Shown: positions 1-12,739, counted from the first letter of the stretch. The stretch is DNA of 64,000 nucleotides from Caldimonas brevitalea (GCF_001017435.1 NZ_CP011371.1:4588001-4652000); one strand, 5' to 3'. Numbers and translations: made by a program. The notes: generated by a model not told the origin, from the sequence alone.

Positions 1-863
1 GCAGCACCGGCGACGACGCGCAGCAGGCCGCCTGGCTGCCGGCCCTGGCCAGCGGCGAGCGCGTGGCCGTGCTGGCACATGACGAAGCACCGGCGCGCGG
101 CATCGACCTGCACGTCGACACGCGGGCCCACCGCACCGGCGACGGCTATGTGCTGAACGGGCACAAGTCGGTGGTGTTGCACGCCGGCGCGGCCGACGTG
201 CTGCTGGTGTCGGCACGCACCCACGGCGAGGCCGATCAGGCCGACGGCGTGTCGCTGTTCCTGGTGCCACGCGACACGCCCTCGGTGGTGCTGCGCGAGT
301 ACCGCACCGTGGACGGCCAACGCGCCGCCGACGTGCAGCTCAATGGCACGTACGTGGCCGCGTCGGGCCGTCTCGGTGCCGAGGGCGGGGCCTGGCCGGC
401 GATCCAGCGCGCGCTCGACATCGGCCTGGCCGCCTTGTGCGCCGAGGCCGTCGGTGTGATCAAGGCCGTGGTCGACGCCACCATCGAATACCTGCAGACG
501 CGCAAGCAGTTCGGCCAGCCCATCGGCCGCTTCCAGGCTTTGCAGCATCGCGCCGCCGACCTGCTGATGCACTATGAGCAGGCCAAGTCGATGAGCATCT
601 ATGCCGCGGTGCGCTGCCGGCACGACGATGCCGCCGAACGCGCCAAGGCGCTGTCGGCCGCCAAGGTGGTGATCGGGCGCGCTTGCCGCTTCGTGTCGCA
701 GCAGGCGGTGCAGCTGCACGGAGGCATGGGCGTGACCGACGAATTGGTGGTAAGCCACCAGTTCAAGCGCCTGATGGCCATCGAGCTGAGCCTCGGAGAC
801 ACCGATGCCCACCTGCAGCGTTACAGCGAGCTGAGCCGCGAAGGGCGACTTCAGCCGGCGTGA
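1..863 (+). CDS. acyl-CoA dehydrogenase, C-terminal part (5' truncated by window edge)
   Basis: The reading frame is open from the first bases, so the true start lies outside the window; about 286 residues are visible. The protein would oxidise an acyl-CoA to the trans-2-enoyl-CoA using FAD, with electrons passed to ETF. The visible part holds the middle beta domain and the C-terminal four-helix domain. The family signature RKQFGQPIGRFQ is seen near base 510, and the C-terminal QLHGGMGVTDE motif near base 710. Substrate chain length cannot be read from this fragment. It is followed by about 195 bases without a gene before the next plus-strand gene, so it is probably the last gene of its own transcription unit. 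Confidence 0.88.
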   Translation, partial: STGDDAQQAAWLPALASGERVAVLAHDEAPARGIDLHVDTRAHRTGDGYVLNGHKSVVLHAGAADVLLVSARTHGEADQADGVSLFLVPRDTPSVVLREYRTVDGQRAADVQLNGTYVAASGRLGAEGGAWPAIQRALDIGLAALCAEAVGVIKAVVDATIEYLQTRKQFGQPIGRFQALQHRAADLLMHYEQAKSMSIYAAVRCRHDDAAERAKALSAAKVVIGRACRFVSQQAVQLHGGMGVTDELVVSHQFKRLMAIELSLGDTDAHLQRYSELSREGRLQPA

Positions 864-1058
864 ACAGGTTCTCGGTCGCCCCGGATTTCCGTGTCGCCGC
901 GTCGCTCGGGCGACACGAACCGGGGACTGCTACCGAGGTCGCCCACCCCTTCCCCTCTTACACTGGACTGAACAACAAGTTACCACGTCGTACATCACGA
1001 CACGGGTCAGATCAGTCCTCCGCGCCGGCACCCCGCCGGGCGGTTGTAGGAGAGGTGT

Positions 1059-2213
1059 ATGGGTTTGGGTTTTGGGTTCAAGGGCCGCATCGTGGCCTGC
1101 GCAATGTCGTCTCTGCTGGCGACCATCGCAGCGCCGGTCTGGGCGGCGGCTGACATCGTCATCGGGCAGGTGGCGCCGCTGACCGGTGTGATCGCCGGGA
1201 CCGGCGACGAATACGTCGCCGGCGCTCATGCGTACTTCGCGCATGTGAACGCCAAGGGCGGCGTCAACGGCCGCAAGATCCGCGTCGTGGTGAAGGACGA
1301 CGGCTACAAGCCCGACCAGACGCTGGCGCTGACGAAAGAGATGATCGCGCAGGACAACCCGGTGGCGCTGTTCGGCTTCGTCGGCACCGCCAACGTGCTG
1401 TCGCTGGTCAAGAACAAGGTGCTGAGCGATGCCGGCATCGCACTCCTGGCGCCCTACACCGGCTCGCTCGACCTGCGCGAGCCGATGAATCCGAACATCT
1501 TCCACATCCGTGCCAGCTACACGGACGAGACCGCGAAGATGGTCGAGCACCTGCACACGATCGGCATCCGCAAGTTCGCCGTGATGTACCAGGACGATGC
1601 GTTCGGCAAGAGCGGCCTGGCCGGTGCCGAGTCCGCGCTGGCCAAGCTGGGGTTGAAGGCAGTGGCGACCGGCAGCTATGACCGTACCAAGCCGGAAGAG
1701 GTGGGCGCCGCGATCAAGGCCATCGAGCCGGCCAGCCCCGAGGCCATCATCATGGTGTCGGTGAACAAGGCCTCGTCGGCCTTCATCAAGCAGCTGCGCG
1801 CTGCCGGCAGCCGCGCCCAGCTCTACAGCATCTCGGTGGTGAACTTCAAGGAACTGCTGAAGAACGCCGGCGAAGAGATCGTGCGTGGCGTCGGCATCGC
1901 ACAAGTGATGCCCTTCCCGTATACGCCGGCCACCCCAGTGGTGCGCGAGTTCCAGGGCCTGATGCAGCAGTACGCGCCGGGCAAGGTGATCTCTTACGCG
2001 AGCATGGAGTCGTTCGTCGCCGCGAAGGTGCTGGTGGAAGCGCTGCGCCGCGCCGGCCCCGAACCCACCCGTGAAAAGGTGTTGGCCGCGCTGGAAGCCG
2101 TGCGCGACTACGACGTCGGCGGTTTCAAGATCGGCTTCGGGCCCAACAACCGGATCGGCTCGCGCTTTGTCGATATCACCGTGATCGGCCGCGACGGCAA
2201 GCTGCTGAAGTGA
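1059..2213 (+). CDS. ABC transporter substrate-binding protein, branched-chain amino acid (LivJ/LivK) type
   Basis: A 384-residue periplasmic binding protein of the Peripla_BP_6 type. The start ATG follows a purine-rich GGAGAGG ribosome site. Residues 1-30 form a signal peptide ending near AAPVWAAA. The mature protein begins with the family pattern DIVIGQVAPLTG and later shows the usual bilobed fold segments (DDAFGKSGL near 175, PFPYTP near 285). It would capture a small solute, classically a branched-chain amino acid, amide or aromatic acid, and deliver it to a Liv-type permease. It stands alone here; the livHMGF genes lie 24 kb away and have no binding protein of their own, so this one could serve them, but that is inference. 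Confidence 0.85.
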   Translation: MGLGFGFKGRIVACAMSSLLATIAAPVWAAADIVIGQVAPLTGVIAGTGDEYVAGAHAYFAHVNAKGGVNGRKIRVVVKDDGYKPDQTLALTKEMIAQDNPVALFGFVGTANVLSLVKNKVLSDAGIALLAPYTGSLDLREPMNPNIFHIRASYTDETAKMVEHLHTIGIRKFAVMYQDDAFGKSGLAGAESALAKLGLKAVATGSYDRTKPEEVGAAIKAIEPASPEAIIMVSVNKASSAFIKQLRAAGSRAQLYSISVVNFKELLKNAGEEIVRGVGIAQVMPFPYTPATPVVREFQGLMQQYAPGKVISYASMESFVAAKVLVEALRRAGPEPTREKVLAALEAVRDYDVGGFKIGFGPNNRIGSRFVDITVIGRDGKLLK

Positions 2214-2353
2214 GTCGGTGACTGAGGGGCGGGCCCGTGCGCCCCCCTCGATCCCACGCAGCCGGTGCAACGCCGGCCGCTGCACCGTCCCTTTTCTGGT
2301 GAGCCGATCGGCTCAAAGCCGTCTCGTCTCACCCCTGCCGGCAGCCCCGGTCT

Positions 2354-2926
2354 TCAAGCTCCGACCCGGCGCCGCACGATGGGTCGCGATGGCGAGCGAC
2401 GCTCCCGTTCCTCGAAGCCGGCGGAGAGAAACGCCGACAGCACGCCGTGGTAGAGCTCGGACGACCCCATCTTGCGCTGCGGGTCCACCGGATAAGCTTC
2501 GACCCACTGCGCGCCGTGGTCCCGCGCCAGCCCAACGGCGCCTTCGATCAGCGCCGACATCAGCCCGCCGCGGCGAAACCGCTTGGCCACCACGAAACAG
2601 GTGATGCTCCACACGGGCGTGTCGTCCAGGGGCGCCAGCGTGCGCGAGCGCGCCAGCCGCGGATAGTCGTCACGTGGCGCGATGGCGCACCAGCCTGCGG
2701 GCTGCGCATCCACATACGCCAGCACACCTGGTGGCGGCCGCGACGCGGAGTCGAGCCGGGACAGAAACCAGACCTTGTTGCCCCCATCCAGCCCCTGCTC
2801 GAAGGCCTGGCGGGAGCGGGCAAAAAAGGCACACCAGCAGCGACGCGCGTCGCCGCAGTCTTCGAACACCGCGGCGAGGTCCGCGCGTCGTTCGGGCGTG
2901 GCGGGGTGAATCTGGACCTCGGGCAT
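2354..2926 (-). CDS. GNAT family N-acetyltransferase
   Basis: About 190 residues. The ATG at 2926 is preferred over a TTG four codons upstream because GGAG sits seven bases before it. The central region carries a GNAT-like core: ITCFVVAKRFRRGGLMSALIEGA, in which the R-R-G-G-L stretch corresponds to the acetyl-CoA pyrophosphate loop, followed by a helix and the VEAYPVD strand. An unusual Cys-Trp-Cys motif (residues near 30) lies in the N-terminal part. Such proteins transfer an acetyl group to an amine; the acceptor is unknown. The gene is convergent with the binding-protein gene before it and stands alone. Confidence 0.72.
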   Translation of the reverse strand: MPEVQIHPATPERRADLAAVFEDCGDARRCWCAFFARSRQAFEQGLDGGNKVWFLSRLDSASRPPPGVLAYVDAQPAGWCAIAPRDDYPRLARSRTLAPLDDTPVWSITCFVVAKRFRRGGLMSALIEGAVGLARDHGAQWVEAYPVDPQRKMGSSELYHGVLSAFLSAGFEERERRSPSRPIVRRRVGA

Positions 2927-3019
2927 CGAAGGCTCCAAATGGCGACGGGAGCTGCCAGCATAGGCAGCTCCCGCACGTTTTGGCCAGTCCCGCGACGGAA
3001 GACCGTCCGGCGGCTCGCG

Positions 3020-4555
3020 TCAATGCGCCAGCTTGAACACCGAGACCGACTGCACCAGCGCTTCGGACTCGGCGCGCACCGACGTGGCACTCGCCGCCGC
3101 CCGCTGCACCATCGCCGCGTTCTGCTGCGTGACCTGGTCGAGTTCGACGATGGCCTGGTCGATCTGCGCGATGCCGCTCTCTTGCTCGGCAAAAGCATGC
3201 GCAAGGTCGCCGATCAGGCCGCCGACCTTGCCGACCGCCGCGACCACCTGATCGATGGTCTGGCCCGCCTGGCCGACCTGCGCCGAGCCGGCCTCGACCT
3301 TGTCGACCGAGTCGCGGATCAGCGCCTCGATCTCCTTGGCGGCCGTCGCGCTGCGCTGGGCCAGCGTGCGCACCTCGGCCGCCACGACCGCGAAGCCGCG
3401 GCCGTGTTCACCGGCACGGGCCGATTCGACGGCGGCGTTCAACGCGAGGATGTTGGTCTGGAACGAGATGCCGTTGATCATGGTCGTGATCTCGGCGATC
3501 TTCTTCGACGCGGCCTTGATCGCGTCCATGCTCTGCACCGCCTGCACCACGGCCTGGCCGCCTTCGGCCGCCAGCGTGGAGGCGTCGCGCGCCAGCCGGT
3601 TGGCTTCGTTCACGCTCTGCGCGCTCTGCTTCACGGTGGCGGTGATCTCCTCCATCGTGGCGGCGGTCTGCTGCAGGGCGGCGGCCTGGCGCTCGGTGCG
3701 CGAGGCCAGCTCGCTGCTGCCGCTGGCCATCTGGCCCATGCTCTGCGCCACCGTGTGCGAACGTTGGCGGACATCGCCGACCACACGCACCAGGTTGCTC
3801 TGCATGTCCTCGAGCGCCGCGATCAGCTTGCCGACCTCGTCCTGCGCCGTCGACGACAGCGTGCCGCTCAGGTCACCCTGGGCAATCCGGTGGGCGGCGG
3901 CCAGCGCGGTCTGCAAGGGCCCGAGCGTCGCCTGGCGGATCAACCAGAAGCTGGTCGCCAGCACGGCGATGCCCAGCAGATTGATGAACATCACCGAGAC
4001 CTTGATGAAATTCACGACTTCGGCCACCAGCGGGCCGAAGCGGTTGGTGTTGTCGAGCACCTGGTCCATGTCGGGCTTCAGCTTGGCCACCAGCTCCGGC
4101 GTCACGCCGCTGCCGGGTTCGCTCGCGATGATGTCGCGCATGCGGTTCAGTTCGACGATGTCCTTGCGCGGCAGGTCGATGACACCACCGAACCCGATCA
4201 TGGAGATGGCGCCGCGCTCGATGGCGAACAGCTCGATGTCGACGTTCCCCGCGATGTCGCGCGCCTTCACGATGTCGCGCACCAACTCGTCGCGCGTCAC
4301 CTTGTCGGCGGTCCGGGCGCCTTCGGAGACGCGGTCCATGGCCTGCTTCAGGTTCAGCACAGTCGCGACGTGGTCCCGCTCCATATAGTGAAACAAGGCA
4401 GCCTTGCCCAGCAGCCGGGTGCCGATCAGCACCAGCAGCGAGACGACCACAACGGCGATCAGGCCGAACTTGAATTTCTGACGGAGGGTAAAGCGATTCA
4501 CGGCGGCGGGTCCGGTAGGGGAAACAAATGCCTGCCGCGGCATGCGCCGCGACAA
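3020..4555 (-). CDS. methyl-accepting chemotaxis protein
   Basis: A 511-residue transmembrane chemoreceptor that would signal to CheA/CheW and the flagellar motor. It has TM1 at about 31-50, a short periplasmic four-helix-type sensor region, TM2 at about 186-206, a HAMP domain at about 207-258 and a long cytoplasmic coiled coil. The highly conserved hairpin tip ([28 protein letters not shown]) is at 365-392. There is no C-terminal NWETF-type pentapeptide; the protein ends FKLAH. The TTG at 4555 has a GGGGAG ribosome site nine bases upstream, but an ATG at 4543 or a GTG at 4501 (matching the usual N-terminus of related receptors) cannot be excluded. A sigma-28 promoter lies just upstream. Confidence 0.92.
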   Translation of the reverse strand: MSRRMPRQAFVSPTGPAAVNRFTLRQKFKFGLIAVVVVSLLVLIGTRLLGKAALFHYMERDHVATVLNLKQAMDRVSEGARTADKVTRDELVRDIVKARDIAGNVDIELFAIERGAISMIGFGGVIDLPRKDIVELNRMRDIIASEPGSGVTPELVAKLKPDMDQVLDNTNRFGPLVAEVVNFIKVSVMFINLLGIAVLATSFWLIRQATLGPLQTALAAAHRIAQGDLSGTLSSTAQDEVGKLIAALEDMQSNLVRVVGDVRQRSHTVAQSMGQMASGSSELASRTERQAAALQQTAATMEEITATVKQSAQSVNEANRLARDASTLAAEGGQAVVQAVQSMDAIKAASKKIAEITTMINGISFQTNILALNAAVESARAGEHGRGFAVVAAEVRTLAQRSATAAKEIEALIRDSVDKVEAGSAQVGQAGQTIDQVVAAVGKVGGLIGDLAHAFAEQESGIAQIDQAIVELDQVTQQNAAMVQRAAASATSVRAESEALVQSVSVFKLAH

Positions 4556-4571
4556 GACGTCTCGCTCCCCT

Positions 4572-4598
4572 ATATCGGCCGCCGCCGTAAGGGCTTGA
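4572..4598 (-). promoter_or_regulatory. sigma-28 (FliA) promoter of the chemoreceptor gene
   Basis: On the minus strand TCAAGCCC (4598-4591) and GCCGATAT (4579-4572) are separated by exactly 11 bases. This matches the flagellar/chemotaxis sigma-28 pattern (TAAAGTTT or TCAAGTTT, 11 bases, GCCGATAA). It lies about 17 bases before the TTG start of the chemoreceptor, so transcription would begin almost at the ribosome site. Confidence 0.7.
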
Positions 4599-4617
4599 GC
4601 CCGGTGTCGGGCTTAAG
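4594..4617. other. inverted repeat between uvrD and the chemoreceptor gene
   Basis: Ten-base arms (CTTGAGCCCG and CGGGCTTAAG, one G-T pair) around a four-base loop. It lies just downstream of the helicase gene on the same strand and overlaps the -35 element of the sigma-28 promoter. It has no T run; it could be a weak terminator for the helicase transcript or an operator. Confidence 0.45.
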
Positions 4618-4659
4618 TTGTTTCCTGATGCTGCCGCGCGCCCGCGTCGGGCCGGTGCC

Positions 4660-7014
<2,355 letters not shown>

Positions 7015-7269
7015 GTCGCGATTCTAGGGAGGCGGGCGATGCCCCTTCCCGGCACACCGGGCCGCGATGAGTAGAATCAACCACCGGGCCCAAATTTTGG
7101 CGTCCGGTTTTTTGTTTGCGCGGCACCCTCCCCTGCTGGAGCCTGTGCCACCGCCCGCCCCGCCGGGGGCGCGGCGCGCCGCGCAGCCGGTTCTCCAAGT
7201 CAAGCGCTCGCAGCCTCGACGCCGCACTGCATCAACGCGGCGTCCTATCTGCTACTGGAGCGATCTCTG

Positions 7270-8247
7270 ATGGAAATCTTCGACTACGACAACGTTCTGC
7301 TGCTGCCGCGCAAATGCCGCGTGGAAAGCCGTGCCGAATGCGACACCAGCGTCGAGTTCGGCGGCCGGCGGTTCAAGCTGCCCGTGGTGCCGGCCAACAT
7401 GAAGACGGTGGTGGACGAGCGCATCACCGAGACCCTGGCCGCCAACGGCTATTTCTATGTGATGCACCGCTTCGATCTGGACAACGTGGCCTACGCCAAG
7501 CGTATGCGCGAGCTGGGCTTGTATGTCTCGATCAGCTCGGGTGTCAAGGCGGCCGACCACGACGTCATCGACCGATTGGCGGCAGAAGGAGTGGGCGCCG
7601 ACTACATCACGATCGACATCGCCCACGGCCATGCCGACTCGGTGCAACGGATGATCGGCCACATCAAGCACAAGCTGCCGCAGGCCTTCGTGATCGCCGG
7701 CAACGTCGGCACGCCCGAGGCGGTGATCGACCTGGAAAACTGGGGCGCGGACGCGACCAAGGTCGGCATCGGCCCGGGCAAGGTGTGCATCACGCGGCTG
7801 AAGACGGGCTTCGGCACCGGCGGCTGGCAGCTGTCGGCGCTGAAGTGGTGCGCGCGGGTGGCGACCAAGCCCATCATCGCGGACGGCGGCATCCGCGAAC
7901 ACGGCGACATCGCCAAGAGCGTGCGCTTCGGCGCGACGCTGGTGATGATCGGCTCGCTGTTCGCCGGCCACGAAGAATCGCCGGGGCGCACCGTCGAGGT
8001 CGACGGCAAGCTCTACAAGGAGTATTACGGCAGCGCGTCCGACTTCAACAAGGGCGAATACAAGCACGTCGAGGGCAAGCGCATCCTGGAGCCGGTCAAG
8101 GGCCCCCTGGCGGGCACGCTGCGCGAAATGCAGGAGGACCTGCAGAGTTCGATCAGCTACGCCGGCGGGCGGTACCTGGCGGACATCCGCAAGGTGAACT
8201 ACGTGATCCTGGGCGGCGACAACGCCGGGGAACACCTGTTGATGTGA
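7270..8247 (+). CDS. guaC: GMP reductase (B. subtilis-type GuaC)
   Basis: A 325-residue enzyme that reductively deaminates GMP to IMP with NADPH in purine salvage. The sequence matches the shorter GMP reductase group (about 326 residues) rather than the E. coli GuaC1 group. It shows the IMP dehydrogenase/GMP reductase barrel: [10 protein letters not shown] at the N-terminus, the catalytic loop [11 protein letters not shown] with Cys173, the phosphate-binding IIADGGIR and [12 protein letters not shown]. There is no CBS domain, which separates it from IMP dehydrogenase. The gene is preceded by 255 bases without another gene. The closest reading of the neighbourhood is a single-gene unit. Confidence 0.93.
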   Translation: MEIFDYDNVLLLPRKCRVESRAECDTSVEFGGRRFKLPVVPANMKTVVDERITETLAANGYFYVMHRFDLDNVAYAKRMRELGLYVSISSGVKAADHDVIDRLAAEGVGADYITIDIAHGHADSVQRMIGHIKHKLPQAFVIAGNVGTPEAVIDLENWGADATKVGIGPGKVCITRLKTGFGTGGWQLSALKWCARVATKPIIADGGIREHGDIAKSVRFGATLVMIGSLFAGHEESPGRTVEVDGKLYKEYYGSASDFNKGEYKHVEGKRILEPVKGPLAGTLREMQEDLQSSISYAGGRYLADIRKVNYVILGGDNAGEHLLM

Positions 8248-8317
8248 CAGCGGCACCCGGCCGCGGGGGACGGCCGGCAGCGGCTAGCCCGTAGAATCAG
8301 GGGAATCCCGAAGCTCG

Positions 8318-8338
8318 GCGGCGCCTGTGGGGCGCCGC
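8318..8338 (+). other. GC hairpin in the valS leader
   Basis: Perfect eight-base arms GCGGCGCC and GGCGCCGC around a five-base loop, 64 bases before the valS start. No T run follows, so it is not a classic terminator. It could end guaC transcription weakly or act in the valS leader. Confidence 0.4.
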
Positions 8339-8401
8339 TGCCGTTTCCAGACCGACGCCCGACAGATTCCCGACAGACGTTACGCAGCACCGACCGGCAC
8401 C

Positions 8402-11227
8402 ATGTCCGACACGCCCAAGTCATTCGAACCGAAAGCCATCGAAGCCAAGTGGGGCCCCGAATGGGAACGCCGCGGCCTCTACGCCCCGACGCTGGACGAA
8501 ACCAAGCCGTCGTTCTGCGTCCAGCTGCCGCCGCCCAACGTGACCGGCACGCTGCACATGGGCCATGCGTTCAACCAGACCATCATGGACTCGTTGACGC
8601 GCTACCACCGCATGCGCGGCTACAACACGCTGTGGGTGCCGGGCACCGACCACGCCGGCATCGCGACCCAGATCGTCGTCGAACGCCAGTTGCAGGCGGC
8701 CGGCCAGTCGCGCCACGACCTCGGGCGTGAGAACTTCGTCCGCAAGGTCTGGGACTGGAAGCAGCAATCGGGCTCCACCATCACGCAGCAGATGCGCCGC
8801 ATGGGCGACTCGGTGTCCTGGGAGCACGAGTACTTCACGATGGACGACAAGCTGTCCAAGGTCGTGACCGAAACCTTTGTCCGGCTGTACGAAGAAGGCC
8901 TGATCTACCGCGGCAAGCGGCTGGTCAACTGGGACCCGGTGCTGAAGTCGGCGGTGTCCGACCTGGAAGTCGTCAGCGAGGAAGAAGACGGCTCGCTGTG
9001 GCACATCCGCTACCCGCTGGCCGACGGCTCCGGTGAGCTGACCGTGGCCACGACACGCCCCGAGACCATGCTCGGCGACGTCGCGCTGATGGTGCACCCC
9101 GAAGACGAGCGTTACCAGGCGCTGGTGGGCCACCAGGTCACGCTGCCCCTGTGCGACCGCACCATCCCGGTGATTGCCGACGCTTATGTCGACCGCGCGT
9201 TCGGCACCGGCGTCGTGAAGGTCACGCCGGCGCACGATTACAACGACTACGCTGTCGGGCAGCGGCATGCCCTGCCCGTCATCGGCGTGCTGACGCTCGA
9301 CGCCAAGATCAACGACAACGCCCCGCCCGCCTACCGCGGCCTCGACCGTTTCGAGGCGCGCAAGAAGGTGGTGGCCGACCTGGAAGCGCAGGGTTTCCTG
9401 GTCGAGGTCAAGAAGCACAAGCTGATGGTGCCGCGCTGCGAGCGCACCGGCCAGATCATCGAGCCGATGCTGACCGACCAGTGGTTCGTCGCGATGAGCA
9501 AGCCCGACGCGAGCGGCAAGTCGATCGCCGAAAAAGCCGTCGAGGTGGTGCAGGACGGCCGCGTGCGTTTTGTGCCCGAGCAGTGGGTCAACACTTACAA
9601 CCAGTGGATGAACAACATCCAGGACTGGTGCATCTCGCGCCAGCTCTGGTGGGGCCACCAGATCCCCGCCTGGTACGGCAGTGGCGGCGAGCTGTTCGTC
9701 GCCCGCAACGAGGACGAGGCCCGCGCAAAAGCGAAGGCGGCGGGCTACGAGGGTGAACTTCGGCGCGACGAAGACGTGCTCGACACCTGGTACTCGTCGG
9801 CCCTGGTGCCGTTCTCGTCGCTCGGCTGGCCCAACGAGACCAAGGAACTCGATTTGTTCCTGCCCTCCAGCGTGCTCGTCACCGGCTTCGACATCATCTT
9901 CTTCTGGGTCGCCCGGATGATCATGATGACGGTGCACTTCACTGGCCGCGTGCCGTTCCGCCACGTCTACATCCACGGCCTGGTGCGCGACGCGCAGGGC
10001 AAGAAGATGAGCAAGTCGGAAGGCAACGTGCTCGACCCGGTCGACCTGATCGATGGCATCGAGCTGGCGCCCTTGCTCGAAAAACGCGCCACCGGGCTGC
10101 GCCGCCCCGACACCGCGCCCAAGGTACGCGAGGCGACGAAAAAGGAATTCCCTGACGGCATTCCCGGCTACGGTGCCGACGCCCTGCGCTTCACGTTCGC
10201 CGCCCTCGCGAGCCTCGGCCGCAACATCAACTTCGACGCCAAGCGCTGCGAGGGCTACCGCAATTTCTGCAACAAGCTCTGGAACGCCACCCGTTTCGTG
10301 CTGATGAACTGCGAAGGCCAGGACAACGGGTTGGCCGAACACGGCGCCGACGCCTGCGGCCCCGGCGGTTATCTCGATTTCTCGGCGGCCGACCGCTGGA
10401 TCACCGGCGAGTTGCAGCGGGTCGAGCACGCGGTGGAACAAGGTTACGCCGACTACCGGCTCGACAACGTCGCCAACGCCCTCTACCAGTTCGTCTGGGA
10501 CCAGTACTGCGACTGGTACCTGGAAATCGCCAAGGCGCAGATCGCCAACGGCGACGCCGGGCAGCAACGGGCCACGCGCCGCACCCTAATCCGGGTGTTG
10601 GAAACCGTGCTGCGGCTGCTGCACCCCATCACGCCCTTCATTACCGAAGAGCTGTGGCAGAAGGTCGCGCCGGTGGCCGGCCGCAAGGCGCCCGACTCGG
10701 ACGCGTCCATCGTGCTCGCGCCCTACCCCCGCGCCCAGTTGGAGCGCATCGACGCCCAGGCCGACGCCTGGATCGAGCAGCTGAAAGCGGTGGTCGGCGC
10801 GTGCCGCAACCTGCGCAGCGAAATGGGTCTGTCGCCGGCCGAACGCGTGCCCCTCTACACCATCGGCGACGCCGACTTCGTGACCCAGGCGGCGCCGTTG
10901 TTGAAGGCGCTGGCGAAAGTCAGTGAAGTGAAACGCTTCGACGACGAAGCGGCCTTTGCCGACGCAACGCGCCAGGCACCGGTGGCGGTGCAAGGTGCGA
11001 CGCGGCTGGCGTTGCACGTTGAGATCGATGTGGCCGCGGAGCGCGAGCGCCTCGGCAAGGAAATCAAGCGTCTCGAAGGCGAAATCGCGAAGGCGCAAGC
11101 GAAACTTAGTAACGAAAGTTTTATCGCCCGCGCTCCCGCTAACGTGGTGGAACAGGAAAAAGTCCGGCTGTCCGATTTCACTGTTACTCTCGAAAGAGTG
11201 CGTGAACAGATCTCCCGGCTGGCGTGA
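8402..11227 (+). CDS. valS: valyl-tRNA synthetase
   Basis: A 941-residue class I aminoacyl-tRNA synthetase that charges tRNA-Val. The ATG at 8402 gives the usual N-terminus ([17 protein letters not shown]); a longer reading from upstream is not supported. The HIGH signature appears as HMGH at residues 52-55 and KMSKS at 535-539. The editing domain lies between ([12 protein letters not shown] near 215, [12 protein letters not shown] near 268). The C-terminal 70 residues form the characteristic tRNA-binding coiled coil. Compared with E. coli ValS the length and domain order are normal. Confidence 0.97.
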   Translation: MSDTPKSFEPKAIEAKWGPEWERRGLYAPTLDETKPSFCVQLPPPNVTGTLHMGHAFNQTIMDSLTRYHRMRGYNTLWVPGTDHAGIATQIVVERQLQAAGQSRHDLGRENFVRKVWDWKQQSGSTITQQMRRMGDSVSWEHEYFTMDDKLSKVVTETFVRLYEEGLIYRGKRLVNWDPVLKSAVSDLEVVSEEEDGSLWHIRYPLADGSGELTVATTRPETMLGDVALMVHPEDERYQALVGHQVTLPLCDRTIPVIADAYVDRAFGTGVVKVTPAHDYNDYAVGQRHALPVIGVLTLDAKINDNAPPAYRGLDRFEARKKVVADLEAQGFLVEVKKHKLMVPRCERTGQIIEPMLTDQWFVAMSKPDASGKSIAEKAVEVVQDGRVRFVPEQWVNTYNQWMNNIQDWCISRQLWWGHQIPAWYGSGGELFVARNEDEARAKAKAAGYEGELRRDEDVLDTWYSSALVPFSSLGWPNETKELDLFLPSSVLVTGFDIIFFWVARMIMMTVHFTGRVPFRHVYIHGLVRDAQGKKMSKSEGNVLDPVDLIDGIELAPLLEKRATGLRRPDTAPKVREATKKEFPDGIPGYGADALRFTFAALASLGRNINFDAKRCEGYRNFCNKLWNATRFVLMNCEGQDNGLAEHGADACGPGGYLDFSAADRWITGELQRVEHAVEQGYADYRLDNVANALYQFVWDQYCDWYLEIAKAQIANGDAGQQRATRRTLIRVLETVLRLLHPITPFITEELWQKVAPVAGRKAPDSDASIVLAPYPRAQLERIDAQADAWIEQLKAVVGACRNLRSEMGLSPAERVPLYTIGDADFVTQAAPLLKALAKVSEVKRFDDEAAFADATRQAPVAVQGATRLALHVEIDVAAERERLGKEIKRLEGEIAKAQAKLSNESFIARAPANVVEQEKVRLSDFTVTLERVREQISRLA

Positions 11228-11273
11228 AGCTTGCAGTATGGTCTGCCACTCGAATATCAGGAGGAAAACCCAC

Positions 11274-12140
11274 ATGCACGTCACCAAAGCAGTCTTTCCG
11301 GTCGCCGGCCTCGGCACCCGCTTTTTGCCCGCCACCAAAGCGCAGCCCAAAGAAATGCTGCCGGTGGTCGATAAACCGCTGATTCAATACGCCGTCGAAG
11401 AAGCGTATTCCGCCGGCATCCGGGAAATGATCTTCGTCACCGGCCGCACCAAGCGCCCGATCGAAGACCACTTCGACATGGCCTACGAGCTCGAAACCGA
11501 ACTCGAAGCCGCCGGCAAGCGCGAGTTGCTGAACATCGTGCAGTCGATCAAACCCGACGACATGGAATGCGTGTTCGTGCGGCAACCCAAGATGCTGGGC
11601 CTGGGCCACGCGGTGCTGTGCGCCGAGCGCCTGGTCAACGGCCATCCGTTCGCCGTGCTGCTCGCGGACGACCTGATGGTCGGCAAACCGCCGATCATGA
11701 GGCAGATGGTCGACCAGTTCGCCGACTGGAAAGCCACCATCATCGCCGTCCAGGAAGTGCCGCCCGAACAGACGCGTCGCTACGGCATCGTCGACGGCAC
11801 CCCCGTCAACGACCGTCTGATGGACATTCAGCAGATCGTCGAAAAGCCGGCCCCCGAAGCCGCGCCGTCGCGCCTGGGCGTGGCCGGTCGCTACATCCTC
11901 ACGTCGGGCATCTTCGATGAGATCCGCCGCCAGCCCAAGGGCGTCGGCGGTGAAATCCAGCTCACCGACGGCATCGCCGGCCTGCTGCGTCGCGAAAAGG
12001 TGTTTGCCTATCGTTATGACGGCGTGCGCTACGACTGCGGCAGCAAGGAAGGTTTCCTGCAAGCGTCGGTCGAACTGGCACTCGCCCACCCGCAGCTTGG
12101 CGCGGGCTTCCGCGAGTATCTGCAGGGTCTCGAACTCTGA
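11274..12140 (+). CDS. galU: UTP-glucose-1-phosphate uridylyltransferase
   Basis: A 288-residue enzyme making UDP-glucose from UTP and glucose-1-phosphate, a precursor for LPS core, exopolysaccharide and UDP-glucuronate. The start ATG follows a strong AGGAGG site. The nucleotidyltransferase signature is seen at residues 8-25 ([16 protein letters not shown]), followed by [11 protein letters not shown], the sugar-site GLGHAVLCA and the VEKP motif. The gene follows valS by 46 bases. Its product would supply UDP-sugar to the UDP-glucuronate decarboxylase and glycosyltransferases 26-45 kb downstream, although there is no physical linkage. Confidence 0.96.
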   Translation: MHVTKAVFPVAGLGTRFLPATKAQPKEMLPVVDKPLIQYAVEEAYSAGIREMIFVTGRTKRPIEDHFDMAYELETELEAAGKRELLNIVQSIKPDDMECVFVRQPKMLGLGHAVLCAERLVNGHPFAVLLADDLMVGKPPIMRQMVDQFADWKATIIAVQEVPPEQTRRYGIVDGTPVNDRLMDIQQIVEKPAPEAAPSRLGVAGRYILTSGIFDEIRRQPKGVGGEIQLTDGIAGLLRREKVFAYRYDGVRYDCGSKEGFLQASVELALAHPQLGAGFREYLQGLEL

Positions 12141-12148
12141 AAATGCAA

Positions 12149-12172
12149 AGGCCCCGGCCGAAACCGGGGCCT
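12149..12172. terminator. rho-independent type hairpin between galU and the TusA-like gene
   Basis: Perfect nine-base arms AGGCCCCGG and CCGGGGCCT around a six-base loop, eight bases after the galU stop. In the plus direction it lacks a T run. In the minus direction the hairpin is followed by TTTGCATTTT, so it suits transcripts arriving from the convergent TusA-like gene; it may work both ways. Confidence 0.65.
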
Positions 12173-12304
12173 GCGCCCCGCTGCCCGGCGGGGTAAGCGC
12201 TATCCAGGTGCGCTGGTCACGACGACCGGGCCGGGACCCTGCGGCGCATCACGCGTCGGCCGCCGGCTTCATCGGCTCCCGGGCTTTTTCTCCCCTTGCG
12301 TACG

Positions 12305-12532
12305 TCAGCGGCGCCGCAGCACGTGCACGAACTCTTTGTCGAGCGTTTGCTGCTCGACCAGTTCGTTGCCTGTCTGCTTGGCGAAGGCCTGGAAGTCGCG
12401 CAGCGAACCCGGGTCCGTTGCCACCACCTTCAGCAGTTCTCCGCTGTGCATCTCGGCCAGTGCCTTCTTCGCCTTGAGGATGGGCAGAGGGCAGTTGAGC
12501 CCGCGGGTGTCGAGTTCTTTGTGAGCGTCCAT
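12305..12532 (-). CDS. TusA/SirA-family sulfur carrier protein
   Basis: A 75-residue protein. The start at 12532 is chosen because AAGGA lies just upstream and the family N-terminus begins here. The defining CPxP motif is at residues 14-17 (GLNCPLPILKAK), where the cysteine carries persulfide sulfur, followed by the family's beta-alpha-beta fold. Members transfer sulfur for tRNA thiolation or other sulfur trafficking, or serve unknown roles; TusA itself is distinguished mainly by context. The neighbours (galU, Nudix, methyltransferase, cysM) include a cysteine synthase but no clear sulfur relay operon. Confidence 0.88.
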   Translation of the reverse strand: MDAHKELDTRGLNCPLPILKAKKALAEMHSGELLKVVATDPGSLRDFQAFAKQTGNELVEQQTLDKEFVHVLRRR

Positions 12533-12739
12533 GGCAATTCCTTCAGGGACGCTGATTTTAGTGGCAGCGCACACCGCAGGAGGCCTCCCCTTCAGCCGGA
12601 CGGCGCCCGATCGCTGCGGGGATGGCATCCATCCGCACGGTTCCCCGCGTTCTTTGCCTCAGCAAGGGGCGCGGTCGGCCTGGCACAGCGGGAATCGATT
12701 CAAAAAACAAAGTCGCCGGCAACCCTGCGCTCACGCCCG

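Noticed and set aside
930..2285. Long minus-strand open frame (about 451 codons) across the binding-protein gene
   Set aside because: It is antisense to a well-supported gene, rich in His/Arg/Asp as expected for a GC-rich shadow, and shows no family motif.
7015..7269. Possible purine riboswitch upstream of guaC
   Set aside because: No purine-aptamer conserved core was recognisable, and such switches are mainly Gram-positive.
8420..10567. Long minus-strand frame (about 715 codons) opposite valS
   Set aside because: Antisense shadow of a conserved synthetase; no recognisable domain.
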